Shown: in pieces, positions 21,361 through 30,803 of the stretch | How positions within the stretch are numbered: position 1 is the first letter of the stretch | Layout of the letters: each line of letters begins with the position of its first letter | From: Gnetum montanum | Lineage: Eukaryota; Streptophyta; Gnetopsida; Gnetales; Gnetaceae | Length of the DNA: 35,666 bases | Assembly: GCA_015680685.1 (NCBI GenBank) | Contig: MNCI01020249.1 | Location: 146,525-182,190 of the forward strand | Reading direction: 5' to 3' | The notes under the pieces: generated by a model | Seen by the model: only the letters and a program-made list of their open reading frames with translations | Told to the model about the DNA's origin: nothing | The model's database searches: none | Made by a program: the position numbers and the translations under genes

Positions 21361-22054
21361 ACTTCATTTAAGGCCCGAATTTTGATTTTCTGAAGGCTGG
21401 GAACCATTGGGGACCTTGGCGAAGGTCATGGGGGGTCCTTGTGCTTGATTTTGGCCTATTTTGACTCAGTTTTGGGGCCCCAAACATTGGTGATGCTAAT
21501 CCTTACGCTGTGCAGCGTAAACACAACGCGAGCACATTGTACTTAGCCAAAATTGCACTTTTTGACCTTATAAATGGATGATTCTTGATACCAAGACTTG
21601 CCGTCGTGATTTGTGGGCACCAGGGGGACCTTGCTTGCTCCATGGTGGGCTGCTTGAAGCCATTTCAAAGGCTCTAAAGTTGTTTCGAAGTGTTGCCAAA
21701 ATTTTTGTGGTGTTTCAGTACTCATACCGCATGCGATGAGCAGCCGATTCCTTGACTAACCGTGCACATCCTTAGATGCTCGTAATCAAGTTGTACTCAT
21801 ACTACATTCCAGGAAAGAAATAAATAGCAATTAAATAAAATCCTATTCCATGCACTACAAGGTTTATCCAATCAAGTTTGTCTTTATTTCTGTACACAAC
21901 TTGTGTTCAGGTACAATGTTGCTCGAATAAAGATCCATTCACTCTAGGACTCCTACTGCAGGCACATGGAAAATAATCTATCTCTAGAGTGATCAAACTG
22001 CTAGAGTTTCCCTACTTCTAAACCAGGATGAGGAATTAGGGGAGTGCCACCTCT

Positions 22055-22062
22055 TATTTATA
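22055..22062 (-). promoter_or_regulatory. TATA box, family B left LTR
   Basis: Minus strand AATCTATAAATAAGAGG; the same sequence is in the right LTR (27578-27585), and a close variant (CCTATAAATACAG) is in the third LTR (34857-34864). Conservation while the adjacent U3 changes supports a real core promoter. Confidence 0.75.
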
Positions 22063-22077
22063 GATTTGGCGACGAAC

Positions 22078-22134
22078 CGCGATATCGCGTACACGATATC
22101 ACAGGGGACGACGCGATATCTCATACACGATATC
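22078..22134. repeat. GATATC palindromes in U3 of left LTR
   Basis: GATATC occurs four times (22081, 22095, 22115, 22129), the first inside the perfect 12-base palindrome CGCGATATCGCG at 22078-22089. The pattern looks like two tandem copies of an ACGCGATATC...ACACGATATCAC unit. The right LTR holds only one decayed copy (CGCAATATCGCG, about 27601). Confidence 0.8.
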
Positions 22135-22161
22135 ACGGCTCATGCGAATTGCATCTTATCA

Positions 22162-22172
22162 TACCCCCATGA
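22162..22172 (-). other. polypurine tract, family B element
   Basis: Minus strand reads TCATGGGGGTA directly before the LTR start TGATAAG. The third copy has the same arrangement at 35103-35113. Confidence 0.75.
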
Positions 22173-23417
22173 CTGAATGAAAACTTGTCCTTGAGTTCCT
22201 TACAATAATATCAGGAAGGTATGGAATTATTGAGGGGAATGGAACTAATGGGATGACATGTGAATGGATCATCATTACAAGACTTAACAAAACTGGTGTT
22301 CATGACAACAAGGGTGAACACCTTATTACAATGACATCAGGCCTTAGTTGGCAACTAAGAAAGAGAGAGAGAAAGAAGTGTTGTAGCTACCAACGCCAAG
22401 ATTGCACCTTTGTTGTCTATCCATAAGCGCGCCATCGATCTTGCTCCTTACATAGCTACTTCAACGCTACTCCATTCCAAGTGTTTGCTCNNNNNNNNNN
22501 NNNNNNNNNNNNNNNNNNNNNNNNNNNNNNNNNNNNNNNNNNNNNNNNNNNNNNNNNNNNNNNNNNNNNNNNNNNNNNNNNNNNNNNNNNNNNNNNNNNN
22601 NNNNNNNNNNNNNNNNNNNNNNNNNNNNNNNNNNNNNNNNNNNNNNNNNNNNNNNGAATGTTATGTGGAACAAGAGTTATAGTCTTAACCGCAAGAATTT
22701 ACCAAAAAGAAAACAATACATCTACCAAAATATATACACTAATGATACAACCGGAAATGAGGTGAACAATGGAGAGAAGGGTGGAGAGAAGAGGATGGAA
22801 TGGAATCCCAAGAACAAGGTGGTGTACAGCCCCTTGTGTGTTTCATGATTAAAGTGACTTAGCAAATCTCATTTGGAATGGCAAGAAAACTTAAGAAGAA
22901 AACATACGAGCACCCAAGAGAATGACCAACACAAAAGCATCAAGTTCCCTTGAAGTCACACCCTTTTCAATCCTTAAGTCCTTCCTTAGTTTGAGAAATA
23001 CCCAGTCACCGATTTGTTTAAGTTCTTATTAGAAGGGGACTGTACATTTCCAAGTTGAGAGAGACCATAGAAACTGGTGGATGGATGGATGAAGTGAACT
23101 CATTGCCTGTCATATCAAAAGAAACATACCTTAGTATCAACATTGTGACTTAAAGGTAAAAATCAAACATTAGCAATCAATATGAAAACAATTCATGCCA
23201 TCAGTCCGAACACTTATTGAGTCACAAACTTACATGGTGGAACACACAGACACACACACAAAATGGAAAAAGTATAACGATGTTGTAAAAAAAAAACTAG
23301 AAAAGTTAAAGAAATTTGTGAAACAAAAACTAGAAAAGTTAAAGAACTTTGTAAAAAAATGTGTAAAACAAAAACATGTAAAACAAAAATCAAAAAAGAA
23401 CTGAAGGCCCCATATGA
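22173..23417 (-). other. interior between protease and 3' LTR, includes N gap
   Basis: No RT, RNase H or integrase motif is visible. 22173-22490 aligns with 35114-35460 in the third copy, including a GAGAGAGAGAAAGAAG tract, so it is family sequence. 22491-22655 is 165 N. At 23285-23400 short A-rich units (AACTAGAAAAGTTAAAGAA) repeat about twice in tandem; the Lys-rich frame over them is an artefact. Confidence 0.7.
22491..22655. other. assembly gap, 165 N
   Basis: All bases are N. It interrupts the family B interior just after a TTTGCTC that matches the third copy near 35456. Confidence 0.99.
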
Positions 23418-24223
23418 TTAGCATAGGTGGCCATCTCCCCCATGACTGAGTTGTAAGGGAGAGATCCGAAATAATGAGCATGTATTTGAATTTCGTAAAA
23501 GTGCCCAACTTCTCCCAATTGATGATCTTAGATTGAGGGATGGAAGTTGGTGACGCTCATATTCCAATGTATCTATGCCTTCGTTGTTGGCATGGGTTTT
23601 CTCAGTTTGTTCCATGCATATTTGGTTGCTCCTTTGAGTAGCTGTCAACCATAGGGTTTCTACTACTAGTTGTGTGGTTGTTACATACAAGCATCTTTGT
23701 TTCGAAGTCTCAAGAGCACACCTGTTACATGGAGGCATTTCCTCCATGTCATCACCCGATGAATCACTATATGTGATGCATGGAACTTTCCTCTTCTCGT
23801 TCTTTCCACAAATGTTTATCTTAGAAATTTCCAAGGAAAGATCACGAATTCTAAGACATGCATCTACTGTACTAAGCCATGCCCTTCCCATTATAATTGG
23901 AAAGTCCCCTTCATTGTTGTTCACTTCAATCACCAGAAAATCAACTGGGTAAGACCAACCACACACAGTGGTAATGATGTCCTCCACCAATCCCAAGGGA
24001 ATGGTGATGGACTGGTCTGCCAACTCTAGTTGAATGTTTCTGGTGTGATACATCTCTTGTGAAATCAAGTTAACTTTGGAACCTGAGTCAAGAAGAGCCC
24101 TATGTGGTTCATTTTCGGTGATCTGCAAATAGATTAAGGGACTTCCAGGGTCAGTTAGTTTCCTGGGAAGATGGCCTACCTTGATCTAGTCAGTTACGGT
24201 ATGCATTAACATAACCGTATGTG
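23418..24223 (-). pseudogene. family B aspartic protease
   Basis: Retropepsin-type protease that would cut the gag polyprotein. The segment reads LPRKLTDPGSPLIYLQITEN, then the active site HRALLDSGSKVNLISQEMY (about 24080-24035) with Asp-Ser-Gly intact. It continues with IPLGLVEDIITTVCGWSYPVDFLV and the second conserved block FPIIMGRAWLSTVDACLRI (about 23900-23840). It is open from 24128 to 23418, the longest clean frame in the element, and lies in a different phase from gag; the switch occurs between about 24260 and 24225. Whether that was a gag-protease frameshift site or decay cannot be told from one copy. No RT follows. Confidence 0.92.
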
Positions 24224-26728
24224 TTAAGCTCTGATTTTAAATGAAAGGGTGCTCCGAAGTGTTAGATGATGGAGGAGTGTACATGGGCCCAACCGCTTGT
24301 TGTTGCGAGAGTTTGTCTGGGTTTTTGGTTCTGAAGTAGGATCTTCTCTTTTTATAGTTTTCAGAACCAGTAGCAGGTTGATATTTATAGCTCTCACAGC
24401 GTGACGTTGCTGCGGTTGAGGAGGAAGTACCCCTTGCATTGTTGGAGCAGGAGGTGTTATGGGAACTACTTGTGATGGGAGAGGTGCAGATGGATTTGGA
24501 GGATGATGTGGGTATGGAGTGTCTCCCGAAGGAGAAGGAGTCATTCTGAAGTACTCTCGAACTTGGTAGTGACGGTTGGGGGCTGTGTGACTCATAGAGT
24601 CACTTTGAGAAATTGGTTACTACACATAATATCCATAAGGGTCAGGCTGCCAGTAAGGGTATTGATGTTTCGGCGATGGCATCCCCCATGACTATTGGTA
24701 TTTCCACTGCTAATGCTGTCTAATGGGCTGTGGTGGAGTTCCACTTGGATAATACGTTAGTTGTTGGTGGAACTGCCTTGGGTTACCTTGTGGATAAGGT
24801 AACCTTTAGGGTGTTTTCCGTTGGTTGAGTCTTGGATTAAGCGTATACACCCCAGACTCCTGTAGATGTGAGATGATGGGGCAACATCCCTTAGGATGTT
24901 CATAGTGGCAGATCTCATATCCACTGTCATCGTCTATGTCAGAGTCCACAACCACATCGGAGTTAGTGATTTTCCCCTTACCCTTGTTATGTGCAGGGCT
25001 TAAATCTCTCCACTTTTTCTTACCTTTGTCACTACTTTGTTCAACCTTAGAGTCTTCTACAATTTTTAAGACAGTTTCAATTTTAGAGTCTAAAGAACTC
25101 CATACGTCATCTACCTTAGCCGCTAATTCTGTTGTTAATTTTTGAATTGGTAAGGTTTTCGGGTTCACCAACTCTTCGATTGTTGTCTCATCCTCTTCAT
25201 CACAACATTGCACTCCCTTCTTCCGAAGAGAGGGATCACGGTTGTACTCTTCCACACTTTCCCTTTTGTGTAGTTCACCTTCTTATTTTGCTACTTATTC
25301 CAACAAGCTATGTACTTCATGGGCTCTAAGTTGTGAGAGTCTCCCTTGGGCATAAGTTCCAAGCATTCTTCTAGTTTCATGCCTTAGCCCATCCACGATG
25401 TGACGAAGTTGATCCCACTGAGCATGCCCATGGCCTGAGCAATGATGTAACAATGTGTAGTAGCGGGCCATGGCAGCATCCAAGGGTTCATATGTACCTT
25501 GCTTCCAGCCTTGGATCTGCTTACATAGATTGGACACTCTAGAGTACGTCTGATACTTATCGTTGAACAGTTCTAGGATTGTACTCCACCTCCTGATCAT
25601 TTCCAGTTCTAAGGACCGGTACCAGCTCTCTGCTTCTTTGGTGAGTGTCCTTGGGAACAACTTAAGTTTTTTCCACTCATTTTCTATATTCTGTAAGGCA
25701 TAGGCATCGTGGAATTCCTGTAAATGATTTTGCGAATCAGCATTGTATCCCCCTTCAAATCGTGGGATGTTGTTCATGTCTAAACGTTTGATCCGACTAT
25801 CCTTTAAATGCCTTATGGGAATCCTAACTACCTTCATTATGTCAAGCATACTTTGGGTTGCGATTAGGGGCTCATCATGGTCATCTCTTTCATGATGCCT
25901 GTGATGTCTGCGTTATTCCCTACTCTCCCTACATCCTTGCCCTTGTCCTCTCTCTCAACTTTCCCATCGAGGTCGTTCATCCTTCTTACCTTTATCCTCA
26001 CCTTTATGTTCATGATGGCAACGCCCAAATGTGGAAGGAGAGGGTGAGTGATGTGAAGAAGGAGAAGAAGAAGGGGAACCATCACCATGATGATGTTTCT
26101 TGCCTTCTCTTCGGCTGCTATGGCCCTAATCGTGGTGACGATCAAAGTGCCCGTCCTTAGCATAAGTGGTTGTTCCCTCTGTGAACAGTTGGCATTCATG
26201 GGCATCAGAACTAGGGATATGTATCATTGATCGAAGGTTCTAATAACCAACCTCCTCATCATCCTTAGGAGGGGGAACATCATTTGTTAAAGAACCTGTG
26301 ATAAGGGGTTCCTCATCCCCTATTTCGCTAAGGACATGTGGGACCTTGCCCTTCAATAGTGCATGTTGACTCTCCTGCCTTAAGTCTCTTATACATTGGG
26401 CATCTGTGGGATGGTAATCCCTCATATCAAAGTCCTCAACAACGTATTTAGCAAATAATTATTGCATGTCAATTTGTGCTAAGGCACGGAAAAGCATGCG
26501 AGAGATTGATCAATCTGGGGGTAACACGATGTTACCTTGCAAATCTCTCCATCGTAGCTGCTCGTCTTGATGGAGGATAAAAGTGAAGTTTGAAATATAC
26601 TCATCGGGATGAGTATAAACTATCTTGTATTGTTTAGAACTTGGTTGATTTGGATTATGTTTTTTATGTTGCTGACTATCTCATGTATGATCCTTAGGTG
26701 GTGAGTTGCTCTTATGAGAAGAAGGCAT
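24224..26728 (-). pseudogene. gag: family B gag polyprotein
   Basis: The start at 26728 (MPSSHKSNSPPKDH) is 126 bases after the primer site. The frame keeps phase for about 835 codons to 24224. In order: a basic N-terminus, YTHPDEYISNFTFILHQDEQ, a Ser/His/Arg-rich linker (about 25900-26200) and the Retrotrans_gag core at 25295-25849. The core reads IPRFEGGYNADSQNHLQEF, LFPRTLTKEAESWYRSLELE and LLHHCSGHGHAQWDQLRHIV. Then come an acidic linker with CHYEHPKGCCP, and a Pro/Gln/Tyr-rich tail. The Cys/His cluster is not a clear zinc knuckle. Stops are mostly TAG or TGA at Gln/Arg-like positions (for example TGA at 26683-26681). Confidence 0.9.
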
Positions 26729-26853
26729 TTTTATCGATGTGCTAATTTCACCATTATATAGATTTTTATCTTTTGATTAATCCAAAGGTTTGTTAAGGCT
26801 CACAACGATGTGAGTGATATCCCTTATGTTCTATTCAGCGCACAAACACTTAG

Positions 26854-26871
26854 TCCCTGGCAACGGTGCCA
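26854..26871 (-). other. primer binding site, tRNA-Asp type
   Basis: The minus strand reads TGGCACCGTTGCCAGGGA. The plant Athila-type tRNA-Asp primer site is TGGCGCCGTTGCCGGGGA; the two differences are both G-to-A, i.e. C-to-T on the other strand. It lies one base inside the right LTR, which fixes orientation and LTR edge. Confidence 0.85.
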
Positions 26872-26872
26872 A

Positions 26873-27636
26873 TGATGAGTGCCGAGGTACCCCTATACTC
26901 AACCATACGAAACAAGCGTAGCACGTGCAATCTAGTCGAACTCCGTAGACTACACGCCCCATGGAACACTTGGGGTTAATCATTCATTGTCTTCCCAGAC
27001 TTACTTGTAGTTGTCACGGTGTATGGTTAAGTAAGTCCAAGGTATATGATTTTTATGGTCTTTTATGGTTTTATGTCTTCTATGCTAAAGAGTGAAGGGT
27101 TGAGAAACTAACTAATTATAACTAATGAACTAAGTCTAAATTAACTAGCGTCAGCATCCATTTCCACTTACCGTGCACACCCTGAACTATGCAACTATGG
27201 CTACCAAACGCTAATCGTTACTAGGATCACCACATGTAATGCACATGCTCGAAGTGGTTGTACTGAGGCACTTAACTAGGAGAAAAGGGTTGAGAGAATC
27301 TAGCTAGCCTACGTGTGATGAGCAGCCGATTCCTTGACTAACCGTACACATCTTCCGTGCACAACTACCACTAGGATTACCAAGCATAGATCCTAGATAC
27401 GCCACTAGGTTACCAAGTAGTCACACGAGATGCTCNCAATGTTGCTCGAATAAAGATCCATTCACTCTAGGACTCCTACTGCGGGCACATGGAAAATAAT
27501 CTATCTCTAGAGTGATCAAACTGCCAGAGTTTCCCTACTTATAAACCAGGATAAGAAATAAGGGGAGTGCCACCTCTTATTTATAGATTTGGCAGTGGAC
27601 CGCAATATCGCGGCTCATGCGAATCGCATCTCATCA
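26873..27636 (-). repeat. family B 5' LTR (764 bp with one N)
   Basis: Begins TGATGAG and ends CTCATCA. It aligns with the left LTR except that about 0.25 kb present there is missing at the single N (27436), probably an assembly join. The first 150 bases differ from the left LTR mainly by C/T and G/A changes; the stretch after about 27020 is much closer. TATA box at 27578-27585; U3 is only 51 bp. Confidence 0.92.
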
Positions 27637-27641
27637 CTATG
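27637..27641. repeat. target-site duplication, right copy (CTATG)
   Basis: Matches 19114-19118 exactly and directly follows the right LTR terminus. Confidence 0.9.
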
Positions 27642-29017
27642 TCTACTTAAGCCATACCACTTATAACTTTAATTATCCAAGTGAAATTTTGAGTTTGTTT
27701 CTAATTAAACTTGAATATCTATTAGAATAGTATTCTTAAGAAATTATTTTAAGTTGATGTTCCTATATGAAATTGGACCTTAGTACTGTGTCTTGGATAT
27801 TTAAAAATATTGGGTTTAAGCCTTAGTTTACTAATCAAAGATACAATATTTAATTTTACTCAAATTTTAGTTTACCAAAAATTTCACAATTTAATATTTT
27901 GAAACAAAAATCGCACTATAAATCCCATCTCTCTCTTCCTTTCCTACCCCCATGTTTCATCATGTAAGCTTATTTTCATGTCTCTATTACAAGTAAGCCT
28001 AACATGTATGTTTGAAGGAGAAGAAGCATCTTGGTATGTTTAACCTTTCATGTGATTCTCCCATCCTATAAATAGGTCTTTACAATTTTCTTATGCTACA
28101 TTTCCATTTATGAGATACCTAAGGTTCATGGGTTTTGAAGGAGAGAGGAAACATTTTTTCAATTTAGGAAAGAAAAAAAAAATGAGAGATTTTGGAGAAC
28201 TATAAAAATTTTGCAATAAGGCTTATTTAATTTTTCTAACCATGATGATGTCATATTTTGTTTAGGATTTTTTGCACTTATTCCCTACTTTCGAACTCTT
28301 TGCTATTATTTTATTGTAAAGCCAACATTTTGTGCAAATATTATTATAATATGTTTATTTTATAGAGAAACTATATTGAAATTTTGTCCAACTTATTTTG
28401 TGACTTTTTGCTACACTTTTTAGGATATGTAGAAAGTCTACCAAACTTGCCTTTGGAATATTTTATGATTATTTGAATTATCCTTAGTGTAGCACAAAAT
28501 TTTGCTAAAATGTTTTATTATTCTAAAGTTATTTTAGAAATAACAACATAAAAATAATATTAAAAATCATAGCTGCAAATGGATTTTGCTCAATTAATAG
28601 TAGAAACCATAGATTTTTTACATATCCTATCTACATGCAATAGTAAGATGTTTCTTAGCAATCCTTACCCTTGTCAAAATGAGGAATATGATGAGTTTCT
28701 AACCTTGGATTTGATTTTGTAAGATTATGTGTGGTTGTGAATTTAGCCAAGATCATGGCATGGAGTAGTTGAATCAAATGGTATATGGAGAGGCATAGTT
28801 AAGACTTAAATCTTTTGAGATATGAGTCATGATTAGTTGTGAAGGACATTTTGAAACATAATTCATGCTTGATCATTAAGCATGTTAGTAGTAATACTAT
28901 TGCCAAGATCCATCTATTAGGCACTCAATTTGATGTTTGGAAAGGAGGAAGGGGGTGGTGATGTGAGAAGGGATGCTACAACCAAAATAATTGAAACATA
29001 GTAAAACCCTAAGAACT
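27642..29017. other. AT-rich DNA, no features recognised
   Basis: No domain, RNA gene or clear repeat is visible. Joining 19113 to 27637 would give the pre-insertion sequence. Confidence 0.55.
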
Positions 29018-29226
29018 GTAGTCCAATTAAAACTTTGTAAGTTGGCATTGCTCACTATACTTGAACCCATAGCTTGAAATAGTCAAATCAAATCTTACCA
29101 CTAGGTTAACATCTTATTATTTATTAAGTTGTTAGCCTAGTGGTAAGACTCTTGATTTGAAAGCTCTAAGTCATGGGTTCAATTCTAGTGGGTAATGTTG
29201 AGTTATGAAGTTCTAATTTGACTATT
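29018..29226. repeat. inverted pair of tRNA-derived (SINE-like) sequences
   Basis: The right arm on + carries an exact Pol III A box, TAGCCTAGTGG (29133-29143), and a near B box, GGTTCAATTCT (29176-29186), 32 bases apart as in tRNA. The left arm (about 29020-29108) is the reverse complement with TAACCTAGTGG and GGTTCAAGTAT. Similarity of the arms continues about 40 bases beyond the B box to TAATT(T/G)GACTA. A short AT-rich loop separates them. This is not a functional tRNA: the anticodon stem and acceptor do not pair well. It fits two SINE heads inserted in opposite orientation. Confidence 0.75.
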
Positions 29227-29964
29227 TATCTTAAGGTGTACCAATATTACAATGATGAGTAGGCTACTCCACTCAATGTTTACCACTAGATAAATGACTT
29301 CCACTTTAAGGAGCTTTTTGATCCCCTATTTAATTGCATCTTTAATTTGAAATTGAGTCTATGTTAATGTAACCTTCTTAGTTTAACTATTGAATTCATG
29401 TATATCTAGTGTTACAATATATGAATATCAATTCTTATGATCTCATCATAGAACCATGTAATTTTCATTGGTCATTTCTTTACCACCTAAAGTAACATCT
29501 TATCTTAATCTTTGGTTAATTAAGCATTTATGATGATAGGCTTCCCATTCTCTATGTACACATGTTCTAATGATTTATGAAGTATTTTGAGTTTAACTAG
29601 ATTAGGTAGACTTTCTTTCAAGATTTCTAGGTTTTTTTTTTCAATCTATTTGTTCTTTCCAAATATAGCATAATTGGAAAATTTCTTGCTTTAGCTTTTC
29701 AACCTTATTTATCTTGTCAATGAAGAAACTGATGATCTCCTCAGTTGGTTTCCTACAAATGTCTAGTTTTTTTGTGTTATTGTTAACCAGCCATTAGGTG
29801 TTTTCTTATTTAGTGGCTACTATAGAGAAATAATGTACATACTTTTTTCCTTCATATATACTACATGCTGAAATATTAGTGGCTTTAAGGTTTCATATTT
29901 TCTATAACTAGTTGCATCTTGTAATGTTGTATGCAATACATGAAACTTTCCTTCTTTGTATCAA
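29227..29964. other. AT-rich DNA, no features recognised
   Basis: No domain or repeat supported. Confidence 0.5.
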
Positions 29965-30360
29965 GTCGTGCTCATTTTCAATGAAAATCTTCAAGGAAAG
30001 TTTCTTGATGTTCAATTTTACACTAATTGTGCTCAACTAGGCTCTTCCCATAATGATTGGAAATTATTCCTTATTGATTTCCATGTGGATTACTAAGAAA
30101 TTTTAAAGATAGAATCATCCACTAATGGTAATTACAACATCTATCATTAACCTTTCCAAGTGACACTTTGATAGATTAATCCATTAGCTCAAAATTAACA
30201 TCGCTCTTTTTTTGTAGAGGTAAGTTCTAGGCTTTATAAATCTCTTGAAAAATGAGATTCACACCTAAGTCTAATAGAGCTTTGCATGGTATATTTTCTA
30301 TAATTTATGAATAAATTAAGGTACTATCAAGATTAATTCTCTTCTATGAAAGAGTGCTTT
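29965..30360 (-). pseudogene. old relic of a gypsy aspartic protease
   Basis: Short in-phase blocks match the family B protease: TLIYS, IIENIPCKALLDLG, NLIFQEIYKA (about 30340-30240), and further on FPIIMGRA and LSTISVKLNI (about 30070-30010). The active-site Ser is Leu (DLG) and a Trp in the second block is TAG. The order and spacing match 24130-23830. It is far more decayed than that copy and has no visible LTRs. Confidence 0.75.
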
Positions 30361-30425
30361 CCTTTATTCAGTTAACTACTACATGGGTAATTATGATGAT
30401 CTTAATAGTATTCTTCTATATCTTT

Positions 30426-30803
30426 AAAAACATTTGCATGGTTAAGTGGTTATGCAATTATTGTTAAAGTATCTCTAGTATGAGTTCACAAGTTTAATCC
30501 TTAGTTGTATATATAACTAGTAAGTTCAATCAATGCTACATATAAAAAACATTAGCAAGGTTAAGTTGGTTATGCACTCATTATTAAAGTATCTCTAATA
30601 TGAGTTCATGATTTTAATTCTTAATTATGTGTACAATTAGAAATTTAATTAGTAGCTTATTCAATGTTATATAAAAAACCACAAGCATGATTAAGTTGGT
30701 TATACACTCATTGTTAAAGTATCTCTAGTATGAGTTTACAATTTCAATCCTCTAATATGTATACAACTTGCAATTCAATTGGTAAGCTCATTCAATATTA
30801 AAT
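30426..30803 (+). repeat. tandem array of three tRNA-like units, 118-129 bp
   Basis: Copies start at about 30426, 30544 and 30673 with an A-rich tract (AAAAAAC). The shared core is GGTTAAGT(T)GGTTATGCA, AAAGTATCTCTAGTATGAGTT and AATCC/AATTC. The first block resembles a tRNA A box and the last a weak B box, about 50 bases apart. A-rich joints between units suggest head-to-tail SINE-like monomers. The B boxes are poor, so the tRNA origin is tentative; the tandem repeat itself is certain. Confidence 0.72.

Larger units (their letters stand above)
19708..21717 (-). mobile_element. nested solo LTR, 2010 bp, TSD GTAC
   Basis: The insertion starts TGTCC and ends TTTCA, canonical TG...CA ends. GTAC flanks it on both sides (19704-19707 and 21718-21721), and joining the flanks rebuilds the host LTR wording TTGTACTCATAC seen again at about 21798. 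On minus it starts TGAAACACCA, the same first ten bases as the composite's LTR at 7949, so it is a relative of that family. A TATA box lies at 20316-20323. No internal coding region or second LTR is present, so it is probably left by LTR-LTR recombination. Alternative: a 5-bp GTACT duplication with a mutated first dinucleotide. Confidence 0.82.
19119..22161 (-). repeat. family B 3' LTR, interrupted by solo LTR
   Basis: Begins TGATGAG and ends CTTATCA. Without the nested insertion it is about 1.03 kb, matching the third copy (34095-35102, 1008 bp). It aligns with 26873-27636, for example GGTTGTACTGAGGCACTTAAC and GCTCGAATAAAGATCCATTC. Internally a segment starting GATGAGCAGCC occurs twice (about 19569 and 21736), an older duplication within the LTR. 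The TATA box is at 22055-22062 on minus, leaving a U3 of about 99 bp. Confidence 0.9.
19119..27636 (-). mobile_element. complete gag-protease LTR element (family B), TSD CTATG
   Basis: Two LTRs with inverted ends (TGATGAG start; CTTATCA or CTCATCA end) bound the element. The flanks 19114-19118 and 27637-27641 are both CTATG, a perfect 5-bp target duplication. The primer site is inside the right LTR and the polypurine tract beside the left LTR, so the element is read on the minus strand. The 4.7-kb interior encodes gag and aspartic protease only. About 1.26 kb, including a 165-base N gap, lies between protease and the 3' LTR and shows no RT or integrase. The left LTR carries a nested solo LTR. 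Family B also occurs at 34095-35666. Confidence 0.92.

Noticed and set aside
23195-23404. Lys-rich open frame that looks like a coiled coil
   Set aside because: It reads A-rich tandem units in the non-coding part of the family B element, on the opposite strand to gag.
24225-24260. Programmed frameshift between gag and protease
   Set aside because: Only one decayed copy is visible, no slippery heptamer was identified, and ordinary indel decay is as likely.
29124-29226. Functional tRNA gene
   Set aside because: A and B boxes are present, but acceptor and anticodon stems do not pair convincingly and an inverted copy lies adjacent, which fits a SINE.
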